From: Tetrahymena thermophila SB210
Taxonomy: Eukaryota > Ciliophora > Oligohymenophorea > Hymenostomatida > Tetrahymenidae
NCBI RefSeq assembly: GCF_000189635.1
Contig: NW_002476375.1
Span: 187,479-251,478 of the forward strand
Length of the DNA stretch: 64,000 nt
Direction: 5' to 3'
The notes beneath the pieces were generated by a model. That model made no database searches and was not told the DNA's origin. It saw only the letters and a list, made by a program, of their open reading frames with translations. Both the position numbers and the translations under genes were made by a program. Below, piece after piece: positions 37,778 through 49,455 of the stretch; the stretch's first letter is position 1; each line of letters begins with the position of its first letter.

Positions 37778-38286
37778 ATATTCAATTAATATTAATTTAC
37801 TATATTTAATATATTGTTATTTATTATTAATTAATTTTTACACAAATTTAAATATTATTAATTCATTTGTTTTTTTATTTCATTCAACTTTTAATTCTAA
37901 GAAATGAAATCCAAACTAGCCAAATTTTATTTATATATTCATAATGTAAATAAATAAATAAAAATTTTCTTCTTATCTAATGCTTAATGCTGAATTTTTG
38001 TCAACAAAATGAGTAATATAAATAAAATGAATTGCAAAAATTATATTGAAAGTTTTTAATTATAATAATTTTTAATCTTTTAAATATTGTTTTTTTTTTA
38101 CCTCTCAAATAGAAATTTTAATTTATTTTAAATAGTTTATGAAAATAAATTATTTAATTTTACTAATTTAAGAGGTGATATAAAAAAATAATTTAATATA
38201 TTGAATATAAAAAATATAAATTTAAATGCTTTGATTATTTATTGATTCATACTAATACATAAAAATAAAATTTGATAAATTTGATT
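37778..38286. other. Intergenic between converging genes
   Basis: AT-rich 3' flanks of two genes that face each other; no feature recognised. Confidence 0.6.
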
Positions 38287-41063
38287 TCAAATTTTGCAAG
38301 TACTTTTAAATAATGGAGTGGGTGATTTAGATCTGACATATAGATTTGTTTTTGGTACTTTTGTAGGAGTTATTTTAGGGGTTCTTGAAGGAGATTTTGT
38401 TGGGGTTTTTGTAGGAGTTTTTGTTTTATTTTATTAATTAAATAAATTTGTTGTTTTAGTTAAATTGTTTTATAATAAATTTTAATTAAGCTTAGAAATT
38501 AATTTAAAGTTAGAATCATAAACATCAGGATTGTTTACATCCATTAAGAAATTCTTATTTTCTTTTAAGAATTGATTCATTAAACTTTCGAATTTTTCTT
38601 CTTTTTATTCTAACACTTTTCTCTCTATACTTTCAAGTTTTCTGTCAAGATTTTATGTATATTCCTCAATTTGCTGTTATATTATCTTCTAGCATTTTTT
38701 AATTTGATTTATGGTTGGAAGGATATTAGCTTTTTTACAGAATTAGTGTGCAATATCAAATGATGATTCGTTTTCAAGTACATCAATATAAATTTATTAA
38801 TCTTAAAACTACAAACAAAGACTCATCAAATATTTTGTGTTTTTTTTCTTTTAAAAGCTATTTGGTTCATTTTTTTTATCTTATTTTTTGCTAAAATTTT
38901 CTTTTTCTGATTTATTTGAAGAACTTTCTTAATCTTTTTTTGTTATTGATTTTTTTACACTTTTGATACTTTTATTATTGTAATTTTAAATTTCTTAAAA
39001 AACAATTTTATCATTTTTAGAGCTCTTTTCTAAATTTATTTTAACTTAGTAAATTTATGATTTATTAAGTTCTGTTTAATTTCTCTGCTTTTGAAAAATG
39101 TTTTCAAATGAGTTTTCTTTTTCTGAATACAAAGACTATGTTACTTTGTGTTATTTATGAGAATGGATTTGATGAAAATGGATCTGGTTGATCTGACATG
39201 AACTCATTTCTGAAAATAAATTATTTTTTTAATCATCGATTTGTAAAGATTCGTCTTATGAATCTTTTTCGATTTCTGATTAATTTATCTAATAAAAATT
39301 GGATCGTTCTCTGTTTGTAAGATTATTTAGTGGATTGGCATATATCTTTTCATTTTTTTTATCATAACTAGTTTACCTATTCAAGGTTAAAATATATTAA
39401 AATTGTAAATTAAATAAACTAATTAATTACTACAAATTACGGCCTGTTTCTGACATCACAGATGATTATTATACTTTTTTAGGATAGAGGTGATTTTATT
39501 ATTTAATTTTATCCTCAAGAATCTAATTATTTTATTATGATTTATTTTAACAGCTTTCGTCTATTTGCTCTAATACACCAATTTCCCACTTTTCACTGTT
39601 TTGAAGTTTTAAAAACCTACTTAAAAATGTTTTGAGTAATAAAAATAAACTACCTATTGCATGAAGAATCATGGTTATCAACCAATTAAGTCTGTTAGCT
39701 TCTATGACTATTTTATATATTATTTTTTTTATTATTATCATATATTCTACTATAAGAAGAGGAAATGGAGCTATTTGAGTTGATCGTATTGAATTTGTTT
39801 ACGCTTTAAGCCTTTCTTCCTATTTATTCAAAATATCTATCCAAATCTGTTTGCTACTTCTATATTAATTCATGTTTTAATTCGCAAACAATTTATTATT
39901 TACTTTAATTTACTGTTCTAGGACTACAATTTTAATGTTAAGAATCAACATCCTCATAAATTTGTTTGCTAACATTTATCATTTATTGTTTTTCAAGCGG
40001 ATTTTAGCAAATTTATTTTATCGTATTATCCTAGATTTCTTCTTATTCTAAATCATTAACTTACTAGTATTCCTCCTTTTTGTTCATTAGATCATAGAAA
40101 TTTTCCTACTATTCTTCTAATTCTTATTTGCATTCTATTCCATATTGTGAAACCTTAGAATTTATGTGCTCATTATGCAACTTCTCAGATTATGAACTCT
40201 GTGTTTCAGTATACTCCTCATATTAACTGCTTAATGATTGTTCTTCATGTTAATAACTGCTATCTAACTAATTGTCGAAATAATTATTTTTGTAGGAATT
40301 AAGAATATTCATAACCTCCTCTATTTAAGGTATTTCTTTTGATCTCCTATCAGCTATTTTTACATGTCTATTTTAACTATTATAGCTCTAATTTGAAGTC
40401 CAGTAGCTTTCATCAAGCTTTTCATCCATAGACTACCACTTAGCTTTAAATTAAAATTAATAACTATTAATATTTATATAAAATTATTTTTAAAATAAAG
40501 ATATTTATACATCCAGTTGAAGTATTTGGGATTATTTATGCTATTTACTATTTAGCTAAATTAAAAAGAGACTATTTAAGTTCCTTTATTCCTTTATTAT
40601 TTTTAGCTGATACACATTAGTATGAAAGATTGTATTATTACGAACTTAAGAAGTGTGAAATTTCTTAATCTTAAACTTCATTTTTAAGATCATGCTTTGC
40701 TCCTAAGAGGATAAATCTTCCTTAAGATACTCCAATTGTCTTAAGCATTTACATAATGCAATAATTGTTTACAATCTCATCAAAGCTGGAAGGATCGTTT
40801 ATATCAAAAGTCAATATGACTATTATTGGATAGTCTGATTATGAAATCTCCAAGATGAATCTTTCATCAATTTCTTCTGTAACAAATTCTTGAAACTATA
40901 AATCAATATTTGATACTCCAAATTCTTTGGAACTCCAGTATTAAGAAAGACCTTTGTTTAGATGACCAGAAAGCGTCTCAATTAAAGTTGTTTTTCCACA
41001 TGATTACTTTCCGATAAGTATTGTTTAGATACTATACTAATTAAGATAATTACAATCAAGCAT
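38287..41063 (-). CDS. Degenerate Rab/Ras-like GTPase domain fused to a ~700-residue low-complexity tail
   Basis: Three exons (41063-40511, 40443-39654, 39616-38287) with introns of 67 and 37 bp; 890 residues, TGA stop. Residues about 10-170 follow the small-GTPase layout: P-loop GKQSCGKTT (18-26), a beta-strand and LTFDINDPSSFDEI like Rab's VYDITDxxSF, LLGAKHDL at the G4 position and CVSAKNNKG at G5. Two signatures are missing: no DTAGQ (DxxG, G3) occurs where expected, and G4 has AKHD instead of N/TKxD. It may bind nucleotide weakly and probably does not hydrolyse GTP normally; this is inference. The tail is Gln/Asn/Lys/Ser-rich with coiled-coil stretches and ends in a Thr-Pro-Lys block (KTPTKTPTKSPSRTP, about 850-864) that could be phosphorylated by proline-directed kinases. 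No prenylation cysteine motif closes the protein. The 37 bp intron is required to keep the frame but is unusually short, so that junction is less certain. Confidence 0.75.
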
Positions 41064-42949
41064 TCCAATATTTTTTGTATTTGCAAATTAAATAAATATA
41101 TCAGTTAAAAATTTATAGCAATCTAAAATCAATAAATATCTAAGATTAATTCTTCATAAAACTTAACAATATTAAGGCCAATTTATCATGACTAAATTGT
41201 TAAATCTATTTTATAATTTACAAAATATAAATTAATCACAAAAAATATTAAATTAACATCATTATTAATTTTAAATATCTTTTAAATTGACTAAATTATT
41301 AATCATACATCGTGAGTTATTTTTTGACATAATTTAGTAAAATAAAATATAATCAATATTCTTTAAAAAATAATTATTAAATATGTAGACCTTTAAATAT
41401 TTTAGATTATCAATTTTTCTGATAATTTATTTAAAATTCTAGAAATATATCAAAACTTAATTAACAATTATTATCACTAACTACTTACAATTATAAAATT
41501 TAAAAGAATAAAGTCTAAAAAGTATATTAACATAAGAATAATTACTAACAAATAAGTATCAAACAATTTATCCAAAAAATTAAAAAGGTTGATGGGGTTA
41601 TCAATGCCTTAAAGATTGTTTACTTTATTTCTAAAATATTTTAAAATGAATAGTCATAATTGAATTCGAAGAAAAAAGTGTTTTGTAATCTGAAGAATAA
41701 TTATTTTTAAAATAATAAATAGATGTTGGTATATTTTATTTCTAGGTTAAATATAAATTTTAATTGTATATCTCAATATAGTTATAAGTAAGTTAATAAA
41801 TAGTATTGAATTCAATTTTGAAATAAATAAATATGATCTAATTTAATATCATTAATATAACTAAATAGATAAAAATATTCTTAATCACTTTCAAAGTGTT
41901 TAAATTTATGAAAATTTAATAGATTATAGTCATTTATTTTTTGGCTATTTTTTGAGATAGTAACTCATCATTTAAAATTAAATTAAGGTAATTTATTTTA
42001 TTTGTATATCTTTGTTATATTGATTAATTGTTCTAAGATAGTCTATAAATTTTTATTTATTTTTACTCTCTTTCAGTATTTCTAAAAATCAATATTTTAT
42101 TATCTAGTGGCTATTTCATAAGTGTCACTGGTCAGATATCAAAAATAATATGTGATCTATTAATAATAGTAATATTAGTTAAATACATCGTGTTCAGTAA
42201 TATAATCCTTCATTTTCACTCAATTTTAATTTTAAGGTAAACTAAAACAAAAATAAACGTTAGTTTTTTATGAAAAATATTGATGTTAAATCATACTTTT
42301 CTAAATTTAGTGTTAAAATTTATAAAAATTGTAAACTAAAGATAAATTAAAATAGTATTCATTTTTGTTTTAAATTTTTGAATTTTAAAAATAATGTTTT
42401 CTATTTCTTTCTACCATCAAATACGATAGAAAGACAGATAGAATAGATAGATAAAAACAAACAAATATTCAAATTTTGCTTTTAAAAGAAGAAAAACTCT
42501 TGATTTAGTAAAAGAGATTAAATAAATTTATTAATTAATATGCAAAAGCTTGAATTATCAAATATAAGAAATCTGCTTAATATTATGATAGCTATCTTAC
42601 TTGCTTGCTTTTTGATAGGAAATTTAGATTTGAAGTTTTATCAAAATTAATTATATTGTTTATATGCATGTTTCTATCTATCTATCTTTTACAACTATTT
42701 TTATATTTGTCGTCTGTCTTTTAATTTTAGTGATGTGACTAATTTAGATAATATAAATACGAAATAATAATTAATTTGTAAACAAAAAAAATTTAATACT
42801 ATTTAATTATTTCTTAAGAAACAAAGCAATTGATAACAAAAATTCAAAAAACTCTTTATCAATCAATAACTCACTCTCAAGCATTTATCTTATAAAAAAG
42901 GTACAATAAAAGCATAAAACTAACTGATAATAAACAAATTTGATTAAAA
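41064..42949. other. Intergenic, divergent promoters
   Basis: 1.9 kb of A/T-rich DNA between two gene starts that point away from each other. It contains facing GATA and TATC tracts (42425-42686) but no gene that I can support. Confidence 0.55.
42425..42686. repeat. Facing GATA and TATC microsatellite tracts
   Basis: GATAGA/GATAGATA repeats at 42425-42453 are answered by TCTATCTATCTATC at 42673-42686, about 220 bases away, so the two could pair as a long-loop hairpin. They lie 260 to 520 bases upstream of the LITAF gene start. Probably simple repeats; a regulatory role is not shown. Confidence 0.55.
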
Positions 42950-43462
42950 ATGCAACCATACGGAGCCCCTTAATAACCATAATATGGAGCTTATCCACCT
43001 GCTCCTACTGGCTATCCTCCAGCTGGTGGTTATCCTCCTTAAGGATATCCCCCTTAATAAGGTTATCCTCCTTAAGGATATCCTGTTATGCAGCCAGTGT
43101 ACGGAGCACCTCCACCTGCTCAAGATATGCCATAACCTGTGTACATTCAATAATAACCTCCTGTAATGGTGGTTGAATAAGAGCTAATTATGGTTCCTAA
43201 TTAAAACTAATCTGGATACCCCGTCAGTGCTAATGGAGTCCCTCATCCAGCTCAAATTTACTGCTCAATTTGTTAAAGAAACGTTACAACTGTTGTTGAA
43301 GATAAGGCAGGTACAGGCACATGGACATGGTGTTTCATTTTGGCTTTGTTTACACCTGGATGCTGCTGTTTCCCATTCTGTATTTCAAGTTGTCAAGATA
43401 AATTGCATACTTGCCCTGGTTGCTAAAACCAAGTAGGTTACTATGAATACAAAGTCTGTTGA
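42950..43462 (+). CDS. LITAF/SIMPLE-domain protein with N-terminal PGYPPQ repeats
   Basis: Single exon, 170 residues, TGA stop. LITAF-domain proteins are monotopic zinc-binding proteins on the cytosolic face of late endosomes, lysosomes or the plasma membrane. The domain fills about residues 97-170: IYCSICQRNVTT (first CxxC knuckle), a hydrophobic Trp/Cys/Phe stretch (TWTWCFILALFTPGCCCF) that dips into the membrane, and HTCPGCQNQVGYYEYK (second HxCPxC knuckle). All zinc ligands are present. The N-terminal ~60 residues are Pro/Gly/Tyr/Gln repeats (GYPPQGYPPQQGYPPQGYP), a typical arrangement in this family and similar to the PPxY-rich ends that recruit WW-domain ubiquitin ligases in animals. 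The length matches animal LITAF (about 160 residues). Confidence 0.92.
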
Positions 43463-45257
43463 AAATCATAAAATCTGCAAAGAAATATAAATTATTTAAA
43501 AAGTTTATTTTTAGAAAGAGTAAAAGGGATGGAATAATTTATTTAAAAGGCAATAATGAATATTTTAAGTTATTAATTATATAAAAAAATACATCGTTCA
43601 ATATTTCCTTGTTGAAGCTTTATTCCAATTTCGAAATGAATAAGTAACAAGCAAAAAATACCATATTTACAACTATACTCTCTAAAATTTTAAATAAAAA
43701 TCTTATATGTTAAAGTTTCATTAAAAACTTTTGATAAAATTTATAAAATTAATAATAATTAAATTATGAGAAATCATTTATAAAGTTAACTTTTTTCTTT
43801 TGTTTGTACTCTTTTAATGTTTGTTTATAATAAATGTTTTATAAATTATAATTAGTCTTATTTAATTTGCTTTTCTCCTGAATTTCTCTAACTAAAACTC
43901 GTTAATTAAATTACATATAATCTTGATTACAATTCACTAGAGCTTAAATTTAAATTTTTAATTCAATTCAAAACTATTTTAAAAATTTTTAGCTATTATA
44001 ATTTCTTTAAATTTAACAGATATTTGTTAATTTTTAATTTAATTTGTTTCAAAGTTAAATAGAAATGAAAGCAAGTTGATTTAATTCTTAAAAAAATTGA
44101 CAAAAATGTATTATAAAATTTTTAATATTTTTGTAGTATTTATTAATTATGAATTATTGATTTTAGTATTTTTAATGGTTTAGATGTATGAGATTAGTTT
44201 CTTAAAAAATATTTAAATTGCTTCATTAGAAATATTAGAAATGAAAAATTATTTTTAAAAATAATATTTTAGGATAGAAACTTTTTATTAAATTATAATG
44301 TTTAAAATAAACTAAAAAAACAGGTTTCAAGAATATTTTATCTATAAAAAAAAATTAAACTGCAATAATGAAGGTATTCAATTTTTATCCTTAAAGGATT
44401 CTAGAAATATTAAGATATTATTCCTATTTAAAGTCTTATTTGAGACTTTTTAAAAATCAATAAATTCATTTAAAAATATTCTACTAAAATTTCTTAATTT
44501 ATTTGAAGCTAAAATATTTAATTTTAATAATTTGTATGAACGAAGATTTAAAATTGTTATATTAAAAGAATAAATTTTATTTACCAAAATATTAAATGGA
44601 TTAAAAATTTAATGATTGATTAGGAGCTAATAATTTTTACTTTTAAGAAATAAGAAGTAAAGGTTAATGTACTTTTGAGCCAACATAAAAGCAAAAAAAA
44701 AAAAGATATGATGATTTTATTTGTTTAATTTATTTATGAGATATTTTTTGAGCTGACTTATTTATATTGCTTAGATTTTGTATTTTGATAAAGAAAATTT
44801 TCAAATATTTTATTTGTTTACTTAATTTCTAATTTAATGAGATTATCAATAAAGATTATAAATAACAAAAGTAAATTATCTTTGATCATGCATGGATATA
44901 TAGTTGTTTGGTATAGGTGATTGAATGCAAAAATATATAGTTTCAAACAACAATAACAACAACTGCAAAATGAAAATATAAGAAAGAAGAATTATTTAAT
45001 ATTATCAATCTTTTTTAGATAGTAATAAAAGGAACAAAATAAATTAAATAAACTTAATTCTATTAATTATTACATATAAATATTAATAAAAGAATCTTAG
45101 AAGAAGAAGCAAAGCGAACAACAATTAAGTAATTTATAAATTAACGAAAGAAAATAGGTTAAAATATTATAATTAAAAACAAAGCAAGCCATCTTAACGC
45201 TAAAGTCAAGAGAAAGAAGCAATTATTTTAGTTATAAATCATACAAAGAAAAGAAAA
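43463..45257. other. Intergenic
   Basis: 1.8 kb of A/T-rich DNA between two plus-strand genes. A small AACAATAACAACAAC tract lies near 44947. No gene or RNA supported. Confidence 0.6.
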
Positions 45258-48200
45258 ATGTAAGGTACACACTAAGTATCTGGCAATTAAAATATTGCTG
45301 TTTCTTAATAAAATTATACTCTAGAAACAAATATGAGCATAAATAATCCTCCTTCAGTCATTTAACCTGATAATTTAGAAAGGAAATTACCTGAAAGAGG
45401 TGTGACCAGTAATTATTAATAGTAATAAAATTTAGTTCAGTCAAATATGGCTCTATAATTAGTTGGATAAGATGACTAATATGAATACAATCGTAATCCA
45501 AATAGCGCCAATAAAGATTAGAGATTTTAATAATCCAGTACTTAATCTATACTGAATAAGTAGCCTTAATAAGGAGGAATAAACTAATCTAGAGCTGCTC
45601 CTATTCGAAATGATACCAATTTTAATAGTTAGGTCGGATTTTAAGGTGCAGATTTAAATAATAAACAGAAAAGCTCTGCTCTACCTTTATCTAATGTTAG
45701 CATGAATGATTATAAGAGTTAAGGAAATCAAAATCTTTTTCCTTTAAATTTGAATCAAAGACCTGAAACTAATCATGTGATAAAGACACATCCTAGTTAT
45801 CGCTAAGAGCAAATATTTAGTCAGACTGAAAAGACTCAATATCTTGACAATGAGCCAGGTATCACAGCAATTGAGCCTGATAGACCCTCTCATGCTCCAA
45901 TTTAAAATTAATACTACAACACTGTACCATCTCAACACTAGCAAATGAATAGAGTACCAGCGAATCCATAAGCAGATGCAAGATATGCAAACGATATTCT
46001 AGCAGCAAATATATCTCCAAGTGGCCAAAAGAAGTTCCCTCATAAAATTTTTGATAACCCTCCTATCAGCTATAGAGGTACTCATCAGAGAGTTTATGCT
46101 GGATAGTAAAGATAAGGAGAGGAATAGATGATTATGGGACCAAATGAAATGAATAGAACAATATAGAATGATGAAAACATTACAATTTACGATAATAATA
46201 ATCATCCATTCGAATAAGGGTAAGAATTCAAATACTAAACACCTGGTTAGGGAAAGTCATTTCACTCTAACTATCCTGGTTATGCTCAAAACTAGTATAA
46301 CTCAACTTAACAAGGAGTATTTGGACATCCAAGTTAAGCATTGGCTTAAACTAACCAATAAGGAATTGTTTAGACCTAGCATCCAGGGTATATTAAAAAC
46401 ATGAATTACCTATATTAAATGGTTCCTAACGGAAAATATCCACCTTTAATATATCCTTTCATGACAAGTGATTTAAACTTAGATAAAGAAACAGATCAAC
46501 TCTATTTTAGACCTATAGAATAAAATATCCCTGGTAAAATATTACTTACATTCTTTCTTTATTTGATTATAACATAAAATATTCTTTTTTACTTTCTATT
46601 TCTAATTTATTTTAAATTTAAAATACAAAAATAAAAACGGCTAATTTTTATTTTCATTTAAAGTTAACTTTACAAAAATATTTATTTATTGCTTAAATTT
46701 TTAAAAGGGTAGTTTTTATTAATTTTTAGCAATATTTTTTTTTGAAATTTAATTAATATATGATATTCCCTATTTTAAATAATTCAATATCCAGTTAAAA
46801 TTATAAAATGAATTAAATTTAATAAATTAGATAATTTAAATCTTAAAAGATTTATTTTAGATTTTAAATAATTATTAAAAGCAAACATTATTTTTACAAT
46901 AATTAAAAGTTATTCTAGTAACACTGAAAGCAAGAGTTGAAGGAAAGTTAGATTTATGCAACGAAATTTTACATGTTATGGAATAAGAATCATAGTATTT
47001 AAGAAAAAATTGTGAAGAAGTCCAAAGAAAGTTTTTATAAACAGAGCACATTTGTAAGGTCGAGTATGTTAGCATTGAGGACGATTTTGAGTAAATGTAG
47101 ATTGCTATACAAAATATAAATGAGCAGATGGGTACTATTGAGAGTTTATAGAACCATATTGCGAAACAGCTTATTTAAAGTGAACCTGAGTCTATCAGAA
47201 TGCCAATTATTTAGGATCTAGTTCTAAATGAATATATTAAATAGACAAAACTCTCTTTGGAAGATTTTAAGTAGCCATTCACATCAAACTTTGACAATAA
47301 TTACTTGAATATGATTGAAACAAAGAATTTACCATAAATTCTAACAGATCTGTCTAAATATAATAAAAAAGATAGAGTTGTTATGCTAAAAAGCAAAGCT
47401 TAGGAAGAAAATAACCAATAGTTAGAATATATTTATTCTTTTATCAAGCACTTGTATGATTGTGAAGCCTTACTCTTTAACATTTCCACAGAAGTTGAAA
47501 GTGCTCTTTTCAGATATGCTGAATTCCTTATGGATATACAAAAAAAATTAGTAGCTACATACACTTATTTAAATTGCTTTATAAATGTATTGAATTTAAA
47601 TATCACTCAGTATTAAGATATTAATCAATACTAGCATAATTATGAAATGATTCTTAATAGTTCAAAAAATATAACCGATGCACTTCTTGGTGACGTGAAG
47701 TTCCGTTATAATGACTACTTTGAACAAAATGAGAAACTTTTGAATGAAATCGAATATGAAAAGCAATAGCTTTCAAAAAGTTTGATAGAGTATAACCTTT
47801 ATATAAGAGACATGCTCTAAAAAGGTATTTAGATGTAGCAAAAAGAAAACACACCTTTCTTCATTTAGACACCTCTATCTAGATTAGTTGTATAGGAGTC
47901 TCACTAGGTAGACAAATATAAAAAAAGACTTGAATTAATGGATTCAGTGATAAAAGCCTTCAGATCTTTGCGATACACTACCTCCTAAGCAAAAGAATTC
48001 GAATAATAAGTAGATGTTTGGTATAAAGCTCAATAAACAAAATACCCAACAGAAGACCAAATGAAAGAAAAAATATAAGAATTGTAAGCTATAATTATTA
48101 AGCTTATTGATATGAGAGATAATCTTGGACTTCATCATCTTCAGAACTCACATGTTTATCTTTACAAAGAAGTGATGGAGGAGTATGAATACCTCTCAAA

Positions 48201-48510
48201 AATAATTGATAAAATACAAAATATCTAAATAGAAATTTCTAAATAGCTCAACCAATAAAATTTATTAAAAGGAGATAATAATGTTTTAGTCGTAGGTTAA
48301 AAATCTCAAAAGCAGATAATCTAGCTCAATAGCGTAGTTCAAGGAGGTTAGATCAATAATCTTCCCATCCTCCAAGAATAAGATGACAGAGTAAAAAGAT
48401 CAAGATATTCACCTAAGAAGTATCATGACGATGTTGATAGATTCAACTACGAAGTAAATAAGACTAGACATCTTCTTCAACAAAATGCTCAAAGGTAGAT
48501 GCAATTTTGA
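45258..48510 (+). CDS. Long coiled-coil protein with Q/N-rich N-terminus, unknown function
   Basis: Two exons (45258-46533 and 46910-48510) around a 376 bp intron; 958 residues, TGA stop. Exon 1 (residues 1-425) encodes a disordered Asn/Gln/Pro/Ser-rich region with scattered Tyr. Exon 2 encodes an almost continuously helical region with heptad-like Leu/Ile spacing, many Glu/Lys and no Pro over long stretches (about 430-880), then a basic end. This is the shape of cytoskeletal or centrosomal scaffold proteins, but no motif identifies a family. The splice is phase 1 and joins ...IPG to VILVTLKARVEGKLD; the frame before and after is continuous, so the join is good. The next gene, also a coiled-coil protein, follows on the same strand 945 bases later. 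Confidence 0.78.
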
Positions 48511-49455
48511 ATTAATCTATTGCATCCAAAAACAATATATAAATATTATATTCTAAAAGCTAATCACTCTCTTTAATTGTCACCTCTTTCAAAAAAACTA
48601 ACAAATAGATAGATCAATAAAATCATTCGAATAATCAATTTATCATTGATTAATAATTTCTTTCTTTAAACACTTATAAATATCTGATTTATCATAAAAA
48701 TAAGAGGAAAATAAATAAACAAGCAATAAATACCACTAAATTTCTGAGATAATAATTACTTTGTTTGTTTGTTTATTGAAAGAGTGGACAATGAGTAAAT
48801 GAATATAATTTGAAAATATATTAATAGAAGGGCTTAGATTAACATTTTTAGTATATTTTATCTTTTTTTTATTGTTTAAATCCTAACTATTCACCTCAAA
48901 AATTCAGTTTTTTCTTCCTCTCTCTCTAAACTTTAAGTGCATGAATTTATTTATTAAAATTTTATTTTTTAGAAAACAGAAAAAGTTTAAATGAATAATT
49001 AAATAACCAACAAAACTAAATTTGATACTATTCATATGAATAAATTAAGCAGTAAAGATAATTTATTTATTTTTGAAATTCTAAAATAGTCTTTTCTAAT
49101 TTTTATTTTTTATTCTTATCAGAACATTTTATTTAGAATGTTTAAATAATAGTTAGAGAATAGTTATTTAATTAATTACATACTTAATTAGTTTCAAAAT
49201 AATTTACTCAATATTTTATTCATATTGCTAAATGTTATTATCGTCACCTATCTGCTTCTTCTGTTTTTTGTTGAAATTCTGTAAGGGAGTTGAAGAATTA
49301 ATTAAGAGGTCGAATTAAGTTTGGGTCATTCAAAATAATATTATTTTTTTTTATTCTAATTAAACAATTCAGTTTTAAAAATATTTTAATAAATAAAAAA
49401 ACTATTGTTTTAATTAATTTTGTCTTATTTTTAATAAAGAATAGACTTGACTGTT
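48511..49455. other. Intergenic between two coiled-coil genes
   Basis: AT-rich spacer on the same strand as both neighbours; no feature recognised. Confidence 0.6.

Noticed and set aside
42940-43436. Several frames on both strands overlapping the LITAF gene
   Set aside because: All are shadows; the frame with the complete LITAF zinc ligands and PGYPPQ repeats is clearly the coding one.
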